DNA of 64,000 bases, taken from contig NZ_JADEWO010000038.1 in assembly GCF_015207605.1 (NCBI RefSeq), forward strand, positions 1 through 64,000. Reading direction: 5' to 3'. A program made the translations under genes and the position numbers. Below the pieces are notes generated by a model. That model searched no databases. It was not told the DNA's origin and was given only the letters and a program-made list of their open reading frames with translations. Position 1 is the first letter of the stretch, and each line of letters opens with the position of its first letter. This stretch comes from Oculatella sp. LEGE 06141. GTDB lineage: Bacteria > Cyanobacteriota > Cyanobacteriia > Elainellales > Elainellaceae. This document shows, piece by piece, positions 55,101 through 63,906 of this stretch.

Positions 55101-55405
55101 ATCGATGTTCCATCCTGGCTCCACCCGGCAACCTCTGTGCGGGCACCCAGGAAGGTGAGCCGCTGAGCCACTCCTCCTTCCGCCGGCATACAGTATACTT
55201 CCGGATGCCCTTCTTCTCGGCCAATAAACGCGAGTTGGGTACCGTCTGGCGAGAGGAACGGACGAGAAACTTCGCCCAAATTGGCAGTGAGCCGAATGGC
55301 TATCCCACCGTCTGCGGGAACGCTCCAAAGATCGTCTTCACAAACGAATACAACTCTGTTTCCGTTAATGGTGGGAAACCGATAGTAACCCGATTGCCTG
55401 CTCAT
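52157..55405 (-). CDS. Tricorn-like S41 peptidase with beta-propeller
   Basis: A 1082-residue protein similar in layout to the archaeal tricorn protease: N-terminal WD40-like/PD40 beta-propeller (GYYRFPTINGNRVVFVCEDDLW at the start and repeats such as SPDGTQLAFIG), a second propeller, a helical core-1 domain (QKDHFWTEDMSGVDW, probable catalytic His 699), a PDZ domain, and a core-2 S41 domain with catalytic Ser 968 in NEYAGSDGD. No signal peptide is visible, so a cytoplasmic oligopeptide-degrading role is likely. The middle has an acidic, low-complexity insert (about residues 530-550). A single-gene unit. Confidence 0.93.
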   Translation of the reverse strand: MSRQSGYYRFPTINGNRVVFVCEDDLWSVPADGGIAIRLTANLGEVSRPFLSPDGTQLAFIGREEGHPEVYCMPAEGGVAQRLTFLGARTEVAGWSQDGTSILFASNTAQPFRHVFNLYAIPPTGGIPDRLPYGLAHNVSFGANGGVVLGRNTADPARWKRYRGGTAGVIWIDPTGSGTFERLLELNGNLAAPMWVGDRIYFISDHEGVGNLYSCTPQGDDVQPLTHSTDYYVRNASTDGRRIVYHAGADLFCVTPTTGEAQRIEIEFHSPQVQRQRRFVEAADYLEDYALHPDSHSTVITSRGKSFYFGNWEGAVVQLSHPAGEGRYRLSQWLNDKQRLVTINDRGGIEAIEIHSSELGNPLEQLTGLDLGRAIDLEVSPTADQVVLSNHRNELIWVDLSSRAIRILDRSDYFKIQGFCWSPDGQWVAYSCADTQHTFSIKLCNVAEGTVHRLTTPRFRDTAPAFDPDGKFIYFLSLREFNPVYDSIYFDLGFPKGMRPFLISLQHDTPSPFIPVPKPLSAASDAEKAAEEAIEKAEESSGDRPPDPPTVVIDFDGIEHRVVGFPVPEGIYHQVWGIKGKVLFSSSPVQGSMDDHWDSPEPEANATIEMYDFEEQKRERVAVDVTDFKVGRDHETLIYRSKNRLRISKIAPFDEDSDPDDKPSRKSGWLDLDRVRISVLPPHEWKQMFREVWRLQKDHFWTEDMSGVDWELVYKRYSPLLDRVASRSEFSDLAWEMQGELGTSHAYEIGGDYRREPDYRLGYLGADFAYDAATDAYRLTHIVRGDSWNEHDSPLNQVGLNVQEGDLLLAIGNQRLNQHLSPQELLVHQAGCEVQLTVAPASNPEQHHTVTVKTLSRETPVRYREWVERNYQKVQDAAGGRIGYVHVPDMGPDGYAEFHRYYFAEVHKEGLIVDVRYNGGGHVSQLILEKLARKRIGYDVPRWGKPEPYPSESVLGPRVALTNEYAGSDGDIFSHCFKLMQIGTLIGKRTWGGVIGIWPQHPLSDFSIVTQPEYSFWFVDVGWSVENYGTDPDIEVEIAPQDWANGDDPQLDRAIEVILQQIDRFPPRLPDFGERPRLPLPG

Positions 55406-55708
55406 GCTGTTCTCAATTAAGTTTGACAGTGATTAAGTTCAGGCTCGCTGATGCTCACCCGGTGTGCCTTCGCGGTGGACGTGGCGCTAAACGATAGCCA
55501 CGGTATGATTCAGACTAAACAGGTTCAGTGCCAATCGTCGATCGCCCAACCGCTAAGACCCATAGTTTAGTTTTAGGAAAAGACTGCACTTCATTAAACC
55601 CTGAAAATCTCATCTACAGGCGATCGCACAAATTTCTTTAGGGTTGATACGGTGCCTACTCCCGCCTGGATAGGTTCTGCCCATGTTTACCGCTCACTCT
55701 AAATCACT
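55406..55708. other. Divergent promoter region, tricorn-like and MBL-like genes
   Basis: About 300 bases without a gene. The two flanking genes diverge from here. No recognisable operator or RNA structure. Confidence 0.4.
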
Positions 55709-56332
55709 ATGAAAGCCCTGCACCGCTCCGATCTATATTGCTGGTCAACGTTCGATTTAGACCGCAAAATCGACTTCAACAGTCTGGCCTGGGTGCGTCC
55801 AGGCGGCACGATTTTGATTGATCCACTGCCGATGGCGGCTCACGATCTCGATCATCTGTTGGCGTTGGGCAAAGTCGCCTGGATTGTAATCACCAATTCT
55901 GACCACTGCCGTGCGGCTAAGCCACTCGCTCATGTGACTGGAGCCAAGCTTGCCGCCCCTATAGCCGAGCAAGAAACCTTTCCCATTCAGTGCGATCGCT
56001 GGCTGGCAGATAACGACGAGGTGGTTCCAGGCTTAACGACATTGGCGCTACACGGTTCCAAAACGCCGGGTGAACTGGCACTGTTGTTAGAGGGAACCAC
56101 GCTGATCACCGGAGATTTAATTCGTTCCCATCAAGCCGGTCGCTTGATGATATTGCCAACAGAGAAGCTGCGCCATCCGGAAGCGGCGATCGCCTCGGTG
56201 CATCGTTTGGCCTCGTTGCCCCCCATGGATGCGGTACTGGTAGGAGATGGCTGGTCGGTGTTTCGAGATGGGAGCCAGCGGTTACGAGAATTAACCCACT
56301 CATTGCAGGAACGTTTTCACGGCAATGTATAG
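55709..56332 (+). CDS. Metallo-beta-lactamase-fold protein with a degenerate metal motif
   Basis: A 207-residue MBL-fold protein. The opening strands (LYCWSTFDLDRKIDFNSLAWV, GGTILIDPLPMAAHDLDHLL) and ITNSDHCRAAKPLAHVTGAKL correspond to the place of the HxHxDH motif, but the first two His are replaced (T-N-S-D-H). The later region has ALHGSKTPGELALLL and TLITGDLIRSHQAGRL, with Asp at the usual metal-ligand site, and GDGWSVFRDG at the end. It may bind fewer or no metals, or have lost enzyme activity. Its 3' end overlaps the stop of the TIGR02588 gene on the other strand. Confidence 0.8.
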   Translation: MKALHRSDLYCWSTFDLDRKIDFNSLAWVRPGGTILIDPLPMAAHDLDHLLALGKVAWIVITNSDHCRAAKPLAHVTGAKLAAPIAEQETFPIQCDRWLADNDEVVPGLTTLALHGSKTPGELALLLEGTTLITGDLIRSHQAGRLMILPTEKLRHPEAAIASVHRLASLPPMDAVLVGDGWSVFRDGSQRLRELTHSLQERFHGNV

Positions 56333-56745
56333 CTAGCCACCCGGATCACTAACTCCCCCTCGTCGGGGTTACGGCTAAAAATGAACGCGCCTTCTTCTGT
56401 TTCCTTGGCCGAGAGAAAATCAATGTGTTGCTCACCCGCCTCTTCTACTTCGCCATTGATCCGTAGTTCAGCAATGATCTGCACCGATTCAACCGTTTCG
56501 CCACCTGAATTGGTAACCTCAAACGGAACATAAAACTGTCCGGCGGTTTCTCGAATCGACTGATTGCGGACAACAGAGAGACTAGGGGGTTGCTGATGAT
56601 GCTCTGCGATCCAGACATAAACCACTAAGCCAACGACGGTGGTGAGGATGAATGACGCAAGGCCAAAGGTAATCCATTCGGCGGGCGATCGCTTCCATCG
56701 TCCTTCAGCAAATGAATCTGATGATTGCTGATCCGGATAACTCAT
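56317..56745 (-). CDS. TIGR02588-family protein
   Basis: A 142-residue protein with a short cytoplasmic N-terminus (SSDSFAEGRWKRSPAEWI), one transmembrane helix (TFGLASFILTTVVGLVVYVW), and an extracytoplasmic beta domain (FYVPFEVTNSGGETVESVQI, EAGEQHIDFLSAKETEEGAF). It matches the TIGR02588 family, which is always encoded beside TIGR02587. The ATG at 56745 overlaps the stop of the TIGR02587 gene by 4 bases, giving tight coupling. Function unknown. Upstream in-frame sequence to 56856 belongs to the partner gene. Confidence 0.88.
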   Translation of the reverse strand: MSYPDQQSSDSFAEGRWKRSPAEWITFGLASFILTTVVGLVVYVWIAEHHQQPPSLSVVRNQSIRETAGQFYVPFEVTNSGGETVESVQIIAELRINGEVEEAGEQHIDFLSAKETEEGAFIFSRNPDEGELVIRVASYTLP

Positions 56746-57638
56746 ACGGCTAACCGTCCTGCGGCACCACCAATGGCAGCGGGAAGACCCAGGATTAATG
56801 TGTGATCCAGCCACATCGTCCACGGATCGTCTAACGTCAATTTTTGGAAAAACCATAGCATCAGAGCTGCCGATGCCAGAGAGACTAAGTACGCCATCAC
56901 CGTCTCACTCGAAGGGCGTTGAAACACTCCCTTCTGCTGCATTCGCTGCTTCTGGTTGGAAAAGCCAGCATAAAACACAATTCCATAGGAAATCACCAAT
57001 GAGGCGAGAATCATCAACAGCAACCAAACACCAGACACCGCCGCCGCCAGCATAGGCACCTCATCGGTGGGCGCAATGTTAAACGCAACAATAATGGCAC
57101 CAATGAGCGTTGCCCCAATATCCGACAGGGTAGCGTTGAGGTCGCTGGAGGGGGCGGCGGCTTCACTGGAGGTGTTGGATGTTCCGCCTGTAGATTGCCG
57201 AGTTTGGCTGTCGTCATCGGCGCTCAAAACCTGATTGGCCAGAGCCACACCCAACGTGAACGGCACGCTTTCAAAGATGAGTTTACCCAGGGCTTCGCCC
57301 AGCTGAGTGGTCAGCGTAATTTCTTGTAGTAAAACTAATACAAGCGTGGTGCAAACTAGCCCAATGGCGATCGCTTCCACACTATCCATTGCCGAATCGG
57401 CCAATCCACCCTTTTTAACCCGGCGAAAACCTCCGGTGCGGTTGAGTAAAAACACAACCACGAAGGCCGTGGCGATCGCCATCATTCGCAGCAGCGGCTT
57501 TGAGTAGGAACCGATCCACCACACCTCCATGGTGTATAGCAGTGGAATTCCAAACAAAAACCCGCCGCAGGCACCGCGAATGACATCATCAATTTCGTGT
57601 TTCCAGCCATTAGTATGCTGCTGCTGAACAGTGCCCAT
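56742..57638 (-). CDS. TIGR02587-family integral membrane protein
   Basis: A 298-residue polytopic membrane protein with about seven to eight helices (GACGGFLFGIPLLYTMEVWW at the start, MMAIATAFVVVFLLNRTGGF, AIGLVCTTLVLVLLQEI, LIGAIIVAFNIAPTDEVPML, VWLLLMILASLVISYGI, YLVSLASAALMLWF). A cytoplasmic linker near residues 145-175 is rich in Ser, Thr and Asp. It belongs to family TIGR02587; function unknown. It is the first gene of the coupled pair. Confidence 0.9.
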   Translation of the reverse strand: MGTVQQQHTNGWKHEIDDVIRGACGGFLFGIPLLYTMEVWWIGSYSKPLLRMMAIATAFVVVFLLNRTGGFRRVKKGGLADSAMDSVEAIAIGLVCTTLVLVLLQEITLTTQLGEALGKLIFESVPFTLGVALANQVLSADDDSQTRQSTGGTSNTSSEAAAPSSDLNATLSDIGATLIGAIIVAFNIAPTDEVPMLAAAVSGVWLLLMILASLVISYGIVFYAGFSNQKQRMQQKGVFQRPSSETVMAYLVSLASAALMLWFFQKLTLDDPWTMWLDHTLILGLPAAIGGAAGRLAV

Positions 57639-57791
57639 GATGAGCCTTGATTAACGTTTGATTAAATCAAGTATACGCTGTAGCACTGTATCCTCTTCGC
57701 CCTGCTGATATAGCCAGCCAGGGATAGCGCCTACTGGTGTTGCTAATTTGATGTGTGAATTCACACCAGTCACAGGTCTATCTCTGCTTCC

Positions 57792-57822
57792 AAAAATCGC
57801 CTCTCCGGGGTGGAAGAGGCGA
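57792..57822 (-). terminator. Rho-independent terminator after chlN
   Basis: TCGCCTCT (57797-57804) pairs with AGAGGCGA (57815-57822), loop 10. Read on the minus strand, the stem is followed by TTTTT (57796-57792). It lies 31 bases after the chlN stop. Confidence 0.82.
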
Positions 57823-57852
57823 TCGCATCATTGATTCTCGCTAACAGGGACT

Positions 57853-59274
<1,422 letters not shown>

Positions 59275-59315
59275 TTAAATTCGTTCGTTAGGAGCCAGGT
59301 GACGGATGAATTCAA

Positions 59316-59756
59316 TTAACGCTTGCGAGTTGTATCTGTGCTGTCTTCTCCTCGAACCCCTTCACATGATTCGTCAACCATTGACACTCGACGAATGGGA
59401 GTACGGGCGATCGCCACATCCACTGCAGAGGGGCTACTGGGAAGCATTTTGACCGATTCCCCAGCGAGCTCACCCTCCGTCTCGGTCACCCCCTCCAGCG
59501 CTTTATCTGGATTGAAGTTAAGACCAAGCGCCATCACAATGCGGTCTGGATTACTGCTGAGGTCAACAATTAGCGGAAGGAGTTGCGTCAGTTCGGGTTC
59601 CAGGATGGCCAAGGTAGCCAAAATAAAGCTTGACGATGGACGACGCTGTCCGTCACAGGTAACCCACACTCCGAGGCGAGTTAACCAGGGGCGATGTTCA
59701 CGGTAGTAATCAAGCCAAACAGTCTTTAGAGCTAGACGAAGCTGTTGTGTGTTCAC
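59316..59756 (-). CDS. DUF5331 protein between chlL and chlN
   Basis: A 146-residue protein with GTG start. The N-terminal 90 residues (QQLRLALKTVWLDYYREHRPWL, GVWVTCDGQRRPSSSFILATLAIL, LPLIVDLSSNPDRIVMALGL) form the DUF5331 domain, seen beside dark protochlorophyllide reductase genes in cyanobacteria. The C-terminal 55 residues are Ser/Thr/Glu-rich and disordered. No enzymatic motif. The constant neighbourhood suggests a helper in the expression or assembly of the enzyme; this is inference. It follows chlL after 107 bases that contain a strong hairpin. Confidence 0.82.
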   Translation of the reverse strand: MNTQQLRLALKTVWLDYYREHRPWLTRLGVWVTCDGQRRPSSSFILATLAILEPELTQLLPLIVDLSSNPDRIVMALGLNFNPDKALEGVTETEGELAGESVKMLPSSPSAVDVAIARTPIRRVSMVDESCEGVRGEDSTDTTRKR

Positions 59757-59786
59757 AAACCAATTCTTGCAGAGGTGAGGAGTAAT

Positions 59787-59833
59787 GAATTTTGCATAAT
59801 AAGCGATTTCGCTCTACTCACTATGCAAAATTC
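59787..59833. promoter_or_regulatory. Long perfect inverted repeat between chlL and DUF5331-chlN
   Basis: GAATTTTGCATA (59787-59798) and TATGCAAAATTC (59822-59833) form a 12-bp perfect stem; inside it AGCGA (59802-59806) pairs with TCGCT (59809-59813). It lies within the transcript after chlL and 30 bases before the DUF5331 start. It could act as a processing or attenuation element that makes chlL mRNA more abundant than chlN mRNA. Function inferred. Confidence 0.65.
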
Positions 59834-59863
59834 AAAACTCAACACGTTTCTACACCATCAGCG

Positions 59864-60727
59864 TTAAACCATCATTAAATCGAGTTCTTCTTCTTCCGAT
59901 TTCTGGGGGGGAGCGGGGTTGAGATAGAAGTCTGACAGCAACGTAAACAGTTCGCGATCGGGCGCATCCTGAGGCACAACCCCTTCAGGCCGAGCCAAAA
60001 TCTGGTCGGCAATATTGAGGTAGTAATCGCAAACGTAGTTGAGGGAGGGATCAGACTCGGCCATTTCAAACAGCGTCTTGCCCTTCACTCGCGATACCCG
60101 AATGTCTTCGATCAGCGGCAAAATTTCTAGAACGGGCATTGCCACCGATTCAATGTATTTATCAATTAAATCTCGCTTGGAGGTGCGGTTGCCAATCAAC
60201 CCGGCCAGCCGTAGCGGATGGGTACGAGCCTTTTCACGCACGGAGGCGGCAATGCGGTTGGCGGCAAACAGGGCATCAAAGCCGTTATCAGTGACGATCA
60301 TGCAATAGTCTGCATAGTTGAGCGGTGCAGCAAACCCGCCACACACCACGTCGCCCAATACATCAAACAGAATGACATCGTACTCATCGAAGGCGTTTAG
60401 CTCTTTCAGAAGCTTCACGGTTTCCCCAACGACATAGCCGCCGCATCCTGCACCCGCAGGAGGGCCACCGGCCTCTACACAATCTACGCCACCATAGCCC
60501 TTGTAAATGACATCTTCGGGCCAAACATCTTCGTAGTGAAAATTCTTTTCTTGCAGGGTGTCAATGATCGTTGGAATCAAAAAGCCGGTTAGCGTAAACG
60601 TGCTGTCGTGCTTTGGATCGCAACCAATCTGCAATACCTTTTTACCGCGTTTTGCCAGAGCGACCGATATATTACAGCTGGTTGTAGATTTGCCGATTCC
60701 ACCTTTTCCGTAGACTGCTAATTTCAC
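59864..60727 (-). CDS. chlL: Light-independent protochlorophyllide reductase iron protein subunit L
   Basis: A 287-residue NifH-like ATPase that feeds electrons to ChlN-ChlB in the dark. P-loop [13 protein letters not shown] near the N-terminus; cluster Cys in [15 protein letters not shown] and [15 protein letters not shown]; the nucleotide-dependent switch [10 protein letters not shown]. It is the first gene of the chlL-DUF5331-chlN unit, separated from the next by the hairpin at 59787-59833. The reaction is the first committed light-independent step of chlorophyllide formation. Confidence 0.98.
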   Translation of the reverse strand: MKLAVYGKGGIGKSTTSCNISVALAKRGKKVLQIGCDPKHDSTFTLTGFLIPTIIDTLQEKNFHYEDVWPEDVIYKGYGGVDCVEAGGPPAGAGCGGYVVGETVKLLKELNAFDEYDVILFDVLGDVVCGGFAAPLNYADYCMIVTDNGFDALFAANRIAASVREKARTHPLRLAGLIGNRTSKRDLIDKYIESVAMPVLEILPLIEDIRVSRVKGKTLFEMAESDPSLNYVCDYYLNIADQILARPEGVVPQDAPDRELFTLLSDFYLNPAPPQKSEEEELDLMMV

Positions 60728-61474
60728 GCTGGTCGTCTCCTAATAGTGTCATCTCAAAGGGGCGAGGTTGTCATGCAAGGCGAACAACCCTCATCCGTAT
60801 GCTTAAGCTCGCTTGGCTATTGACTGCATTATTGACGAACTCTCGACCGAAAGAAAGGGGGGTGCAAAACGTCTTGCCTAGTCATTCAAACCTTAGCCTT
60901 GTCGAAGGCTCGTTTGAAGTGCTTGACTCTTCCAATTCCTTCTCAGCCGATTTTATGGAAGCAGAACCAATTTTATGTCTACCTCTTTATAAAAAACGGA
61001 ACAAAACACAAAAAAAAGTAGCAAATGTCCTGCACTCGCCCCCTAAATCCCCCAAGATGGGGGACTTTGAACGAGAATCGGCTCGGAAGTCCCCCAGAAT
61101 TGGGGGATTTAGGGGGCTGTTCGAGTGACGTTCAGCACTTTTCAAACATCCTCTTAGAGCCGCTTGCCCAATATCACTCAGTTAAAGTGATTTTTTTGCC
61201 CCAATAGAAGGGCGATCGCCCCTTCTCAGCCATCCTGGCCGTGAGAAAGTAGCTGTACTTCGATCTTTGTTAAAAATAGTGAATGTTTGGAAAAACTCAT
61301 GCCAAATTGGCACTTTAATCCCGATTAGGTTAAGAGATGTTCGATTTTGCGCCGTGCTGTCTCACCTGGCGGCAGCGGCATGTGCCGTTGGTTTGGAGTG
61401 AGCCATCATCCGCTGCGATTCCGCTGCGCCCTTACAATGGGGAATGAAGAATTTTTCGTGAGCAGGTTCAGGTT
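60728..61474. other. Gene-poor region upstream of chlL and homoserine dehydrogenase
   Basis: About 750 bases with no convincing gene; it must hold the promoters of the divergent chlL and hom genes. It contains the inverted-repeat element at 61033-61127 and a second palindrome around HIP1 at about 61206-61227. An open frame across 60799-61128 reads through the repeat and lacks protein character. Confidence 0.5.
61033..61127. repeat. Palindromic CCCCCTAAATC-type repeat element
   Basis: A left arm of CACTCGCCCCCTAAATC plus CCCCCAA (61033-61055) faces a right arm of TTGGGGGATTTAGGGGG, then a 4-base spacer and CGAGTG (61100-61127). A second complementary layer (GGGGGACTTTGA against CGGAAGTCCCCC) folds inside. 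This is a short interspersed palindromic repeat of the type common in cyanobacterial genomes; a decayed copy is at 5214-5289. It encodes nothing. Confidence 0.8.
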
Positions 61475-62803
61475 GTGGCATTCAAGGTCGGTTTATTGGG
61501 GTTGGGAACGGTAGGCTCTGGAACCGCAGATATTTTGCTAAATCCAGAAAAGCGACATCCTCTATTAAAAGAAGTCGAAATTTACAAAGTGGGTGTGCGA
61601 TCGCCCAATAAGCCGCGTTCTGTTGCCCTGGCTCCTGAGTTGTTTACAAATGACCTGGATGCGATCGTGAGCGATCCAATGGTGGATATTGTGGTGGAGG
61701 TGATTGGCGGCCTTGAACCAGCCCGATCGCTGATTTTGAAGGCGATCGCCCACGGGAAACATGTGGTTACTGCGAACAAAGCCGTGATTGCCCGCTATGG
61801 CGAGGAAATCTTCTCGGCAGCAAATCAGGCTGGCGTTTATGTCTTAATTGAAGCGGCAGTTGCAGGAGGCATCCCTGTGATCGAACCATTAAAACAGTCG
61901 CTCTGTGCCAACCGCATCCACACGGTTACTGGCATCGTCAACGGCACCACCAACTACATCCTGACCCGAATGCAAACCGAGGGAGGGGATTTTGAGAGCA
62001 TCCTGGCAGACGCACAGCAACTGGGCTATGCCGAGGCCGATCCAACCGCCGATGTCGATGGATTTGATGCTGCCGACAAAATTGCCATTCTGGCCTCGCT
62101 GGCCTTTGGTGGCCGCATCAAACTGTCGGAGGTGTACCGAGAAGGCATTCGGCAAATCACCGCAGATGATATTGCCTATGCAGAACGGCTCGGCTTTGTG
62201 ATCAAACTCTTGGCCACGGCTCACCGCGATTTACACCAATCGGCTAACGAACCGGAACAGCTTCAGGTGAGAGTGCATCCAACCCTGGTACCCAAAGAGC
62301 ATCCGCTAGCCAGCGTCAACGGCGTTTACAATGCTGTTTTAATTGAAGGCGACCCGGTCGGGCAGGTGATGTTTTTTGGGCCAGGAGCCGGATCTGGCCC
62401 CACTGCCAGCGCCGTTGCGGCAGATTTACTCAACATCGCAGCCATTCTCAAGGTGGGGCGAGGCACAGTCACCCAAACCGACGGCACTCCGCTGCTTGAT
62501 CCGTTGTTGGCCTGTTCGCATCAAGAATATTGTGCGATCGCCCCCATGCAAGAACTGGTGACTCGCTTCTACACCCGCATCCTCACGCAGGATTCGCCCG
62601 GTGTGATTGGGCGGCTGGGCACCTGTTTTGGCAATCATGATGTCAGCATTGAATCAGTGGTGCAAATTGGTATGCGCGATAACCTGGCTGAGATTGTAGT
62701 CGTCACACACCACGTGCGTGAAGGAAATTTCCATAAAGCTCTGGAGGAAATTCGCACCTTTGAAGCTGTTTGCACCGTTCCTAGCCTGCTGCGCGTTCTG
62801 TGA
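61475..62803 (+). CDS. hom: Homoserine dehydrogenase
   Basis: Reduces aspartate semialdehyde to homoserine, leading to threonine and methionine. 442 residues from a GTG start. NAD(P) motif VGLLGLGTVGSGTADIL, cofactor and substrate part VTANKAVIARYGEEIF, VAGGIPVIEPLKQSL, VNGTTNYILTRM and the catalytic Lys/Asp region ADPTADVDGFDAADKIAIL. A C-terminal ACT domain (DSPGVIGRLGTCFGNHDVSIESV) suggests allosteric control by threonine. Single-gene unit. Confidence 0.96.
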   Translation: MAFKVGLLGLGTVGSGTADILLNPEKRHPLLKEVEIYKVGVRSPNKPRSVALAPELFTNDLDAIVSDPMVDIVVEVIGGLEPARSLILKAIAHGKHVVTANKAVIARYGEEIFSAANQAGVYVLIEAAVAGGIPVIEPLKQSLCANRIHTVTGIVNGTTNYILTRMQTEGGDFESILADAQQLGYAEADPTADVDGFDAADKIAILASLAFGGRIKLSEVYREGIRQITADDIAYAERLGFVIKLLATAHRDLHQSANEPEQLQVRVHPTLVPKEHPLASVNGVYNAVLIEGDPVGQVMFFGPGAGSGPTASAVAADLLNIAAILKVGRGTVTQTDGTPLLDPLLACSHQEYCAIAPMQELVTRFYTRILTQDSPGVIGRLGTCFGNHDVSIESVVQIGMRDNLAEIVVVTHHVREGNFHKALEEIRTFEAVCTVPSLLRVL

Positions 62804-62883
62804 TGTTGCCCATTCTGCTTGAGCTAATACGCTGATGGGAGTGAGCATACTATGCCTGCTCCGTTGCTGATTATTGATCATGC

Positions 62884-63906
62884 TTAAGTAGCCCGATTGG
62901 TGTAGAACAGGTTAGAGGCATTGCAGCGATCGCAGTCTACATAAAACTGATGACGGCTTTTGCGGATTTTTCCTTTCTCAGAACAGGCGGAACAAGTGGC
63001 TTTGATAGGAGTATTACCATCACATTGCGAACACTTGAAGTAATATCCATATTTGCCGTACATCACAGCCAAATCAGCACTTTGACAATAGCGGCAGATG
63101 GGTTTTGAACTGAGTTGTAATGGATCACCATTCGTTTGAGGCCGTTTTGCATCAGGTTTGGCTTGAGGCAACTCTTCTCTATCGCTCTCTTGATAGCAAG
63201 GGATAGCCTGAGAAGTTGAAGCTTGAGGTTGGCTCAAATTTGCGTTTTTCACCTCAAGAGGGTGATGATGCTTGAGCAAAAAATGAATGACTCTGGCGAT
63301 CGCATCATCGCTTAAAGCATAGAGGGGATCGGTAGAATCGAAGTTCAGTAGATTGCTGGCTTTTTGCCGCCGCTCGAAAAGAGCTAACACTTTATCCGGA
63401 ATTTGATCTGCTTTGCATACTTCAGGTAAACCATTCTTTCTAGGCCGATTAATGATCCCAGAATCAGAAATTGCCACCAAAATATCAATCGGCATTCTGG
63501 AAAAGTTGCATTGATAGAATCCCAAAAATTTCTTCAGCAATGTCTCTACATGCTGTTCGAGATAAGCCCTAAGGAAATCGCCCTGGCGTTTCGCTTGATG
63601 GATAGGTGACGGCATTCCTTTTACACGGCTGCCGTTCACCCGTGTCCATTCACCATAGTCATTAATTTGCACCCGGCAGGTCACACTTTTACTTTCAACA
63701 ATGACCATTCCATACTTATGAAAGATAAGATGATCGATTTGCGCTGCATCACCGTTTTGCTGTAGCCGCAAATTATTGAATATATAAAGGTCTTTTCTGT
63801 CGTGAAACGAGCGTCGTAGATAAAAAGCAAGCTGTTCTTCAGCCGCACGCCCCGCTTTGGAAAACAGATCGGTTGCCGTAAAGGGGTCAAGCTCCTTAAT
63901 AATCAT
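62884..63906 (-). CDS. NERD-domain nuclease-like protein with C-terminal zinc ribbons
   Basis: A 340-residue protein. The N-terminal NERD (nuclease-related) domain shows AAEEQLAFYLRRSF, AQIDHLIFHKYGMVIVESKS (Asp, Glu-x-Lys of the PD-(D/E)XK fold) and WTRVNGSRVKG. A charged linker precedes a C-terminal region with several Cys pairs (CRYCQS, CSQC, CSACSEKG, CDRCNAS), probably two zinc ribbons for nucleic-acid binding. Such architectures are linked to DNA processing; the exact function is unknown. It lies near the right edge of the window with its promoter between 63906 and 64000. Confidence 0.9.
   Translation of the reverse strand: MIIKELDPFTATDLFSKAGRAAEEQLAFYLRRSFHDRKDLYIFNNLRLQQNGDAAQIDHLIFHKYGMVIVESKSVTCRVQINDYGEWTRVNGSRVKGMPSPIHQAKRQGDFLRAYLEQHVETLLKKFLGFYQCNFSRMPIDILVAISDSGIINRPRKNGLPEVCKADQIPDKVLALFERRQKASNLLNFDSTDPLYALSDDAIARVIHFLLKHHHPLEVKNANLSQPQASTSQAIPCYQESDREELPQAKPDAKRPQTNGDPLQLSSKPICRYCQSADLAVMYGKYGYYFKCSQCDGNTPIKATCSACSEKGKIRKSRHQFYVDCDRCNASNLFYTNRAT

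Noticed and set aside
60799-61128. Open frame of 109 codons upstream of chlL
   Set aside because: It runs through the palindromic repeat at 61033-61127, has Lys-rich low-complexity sequence there, and shows no domain or ribosome site.
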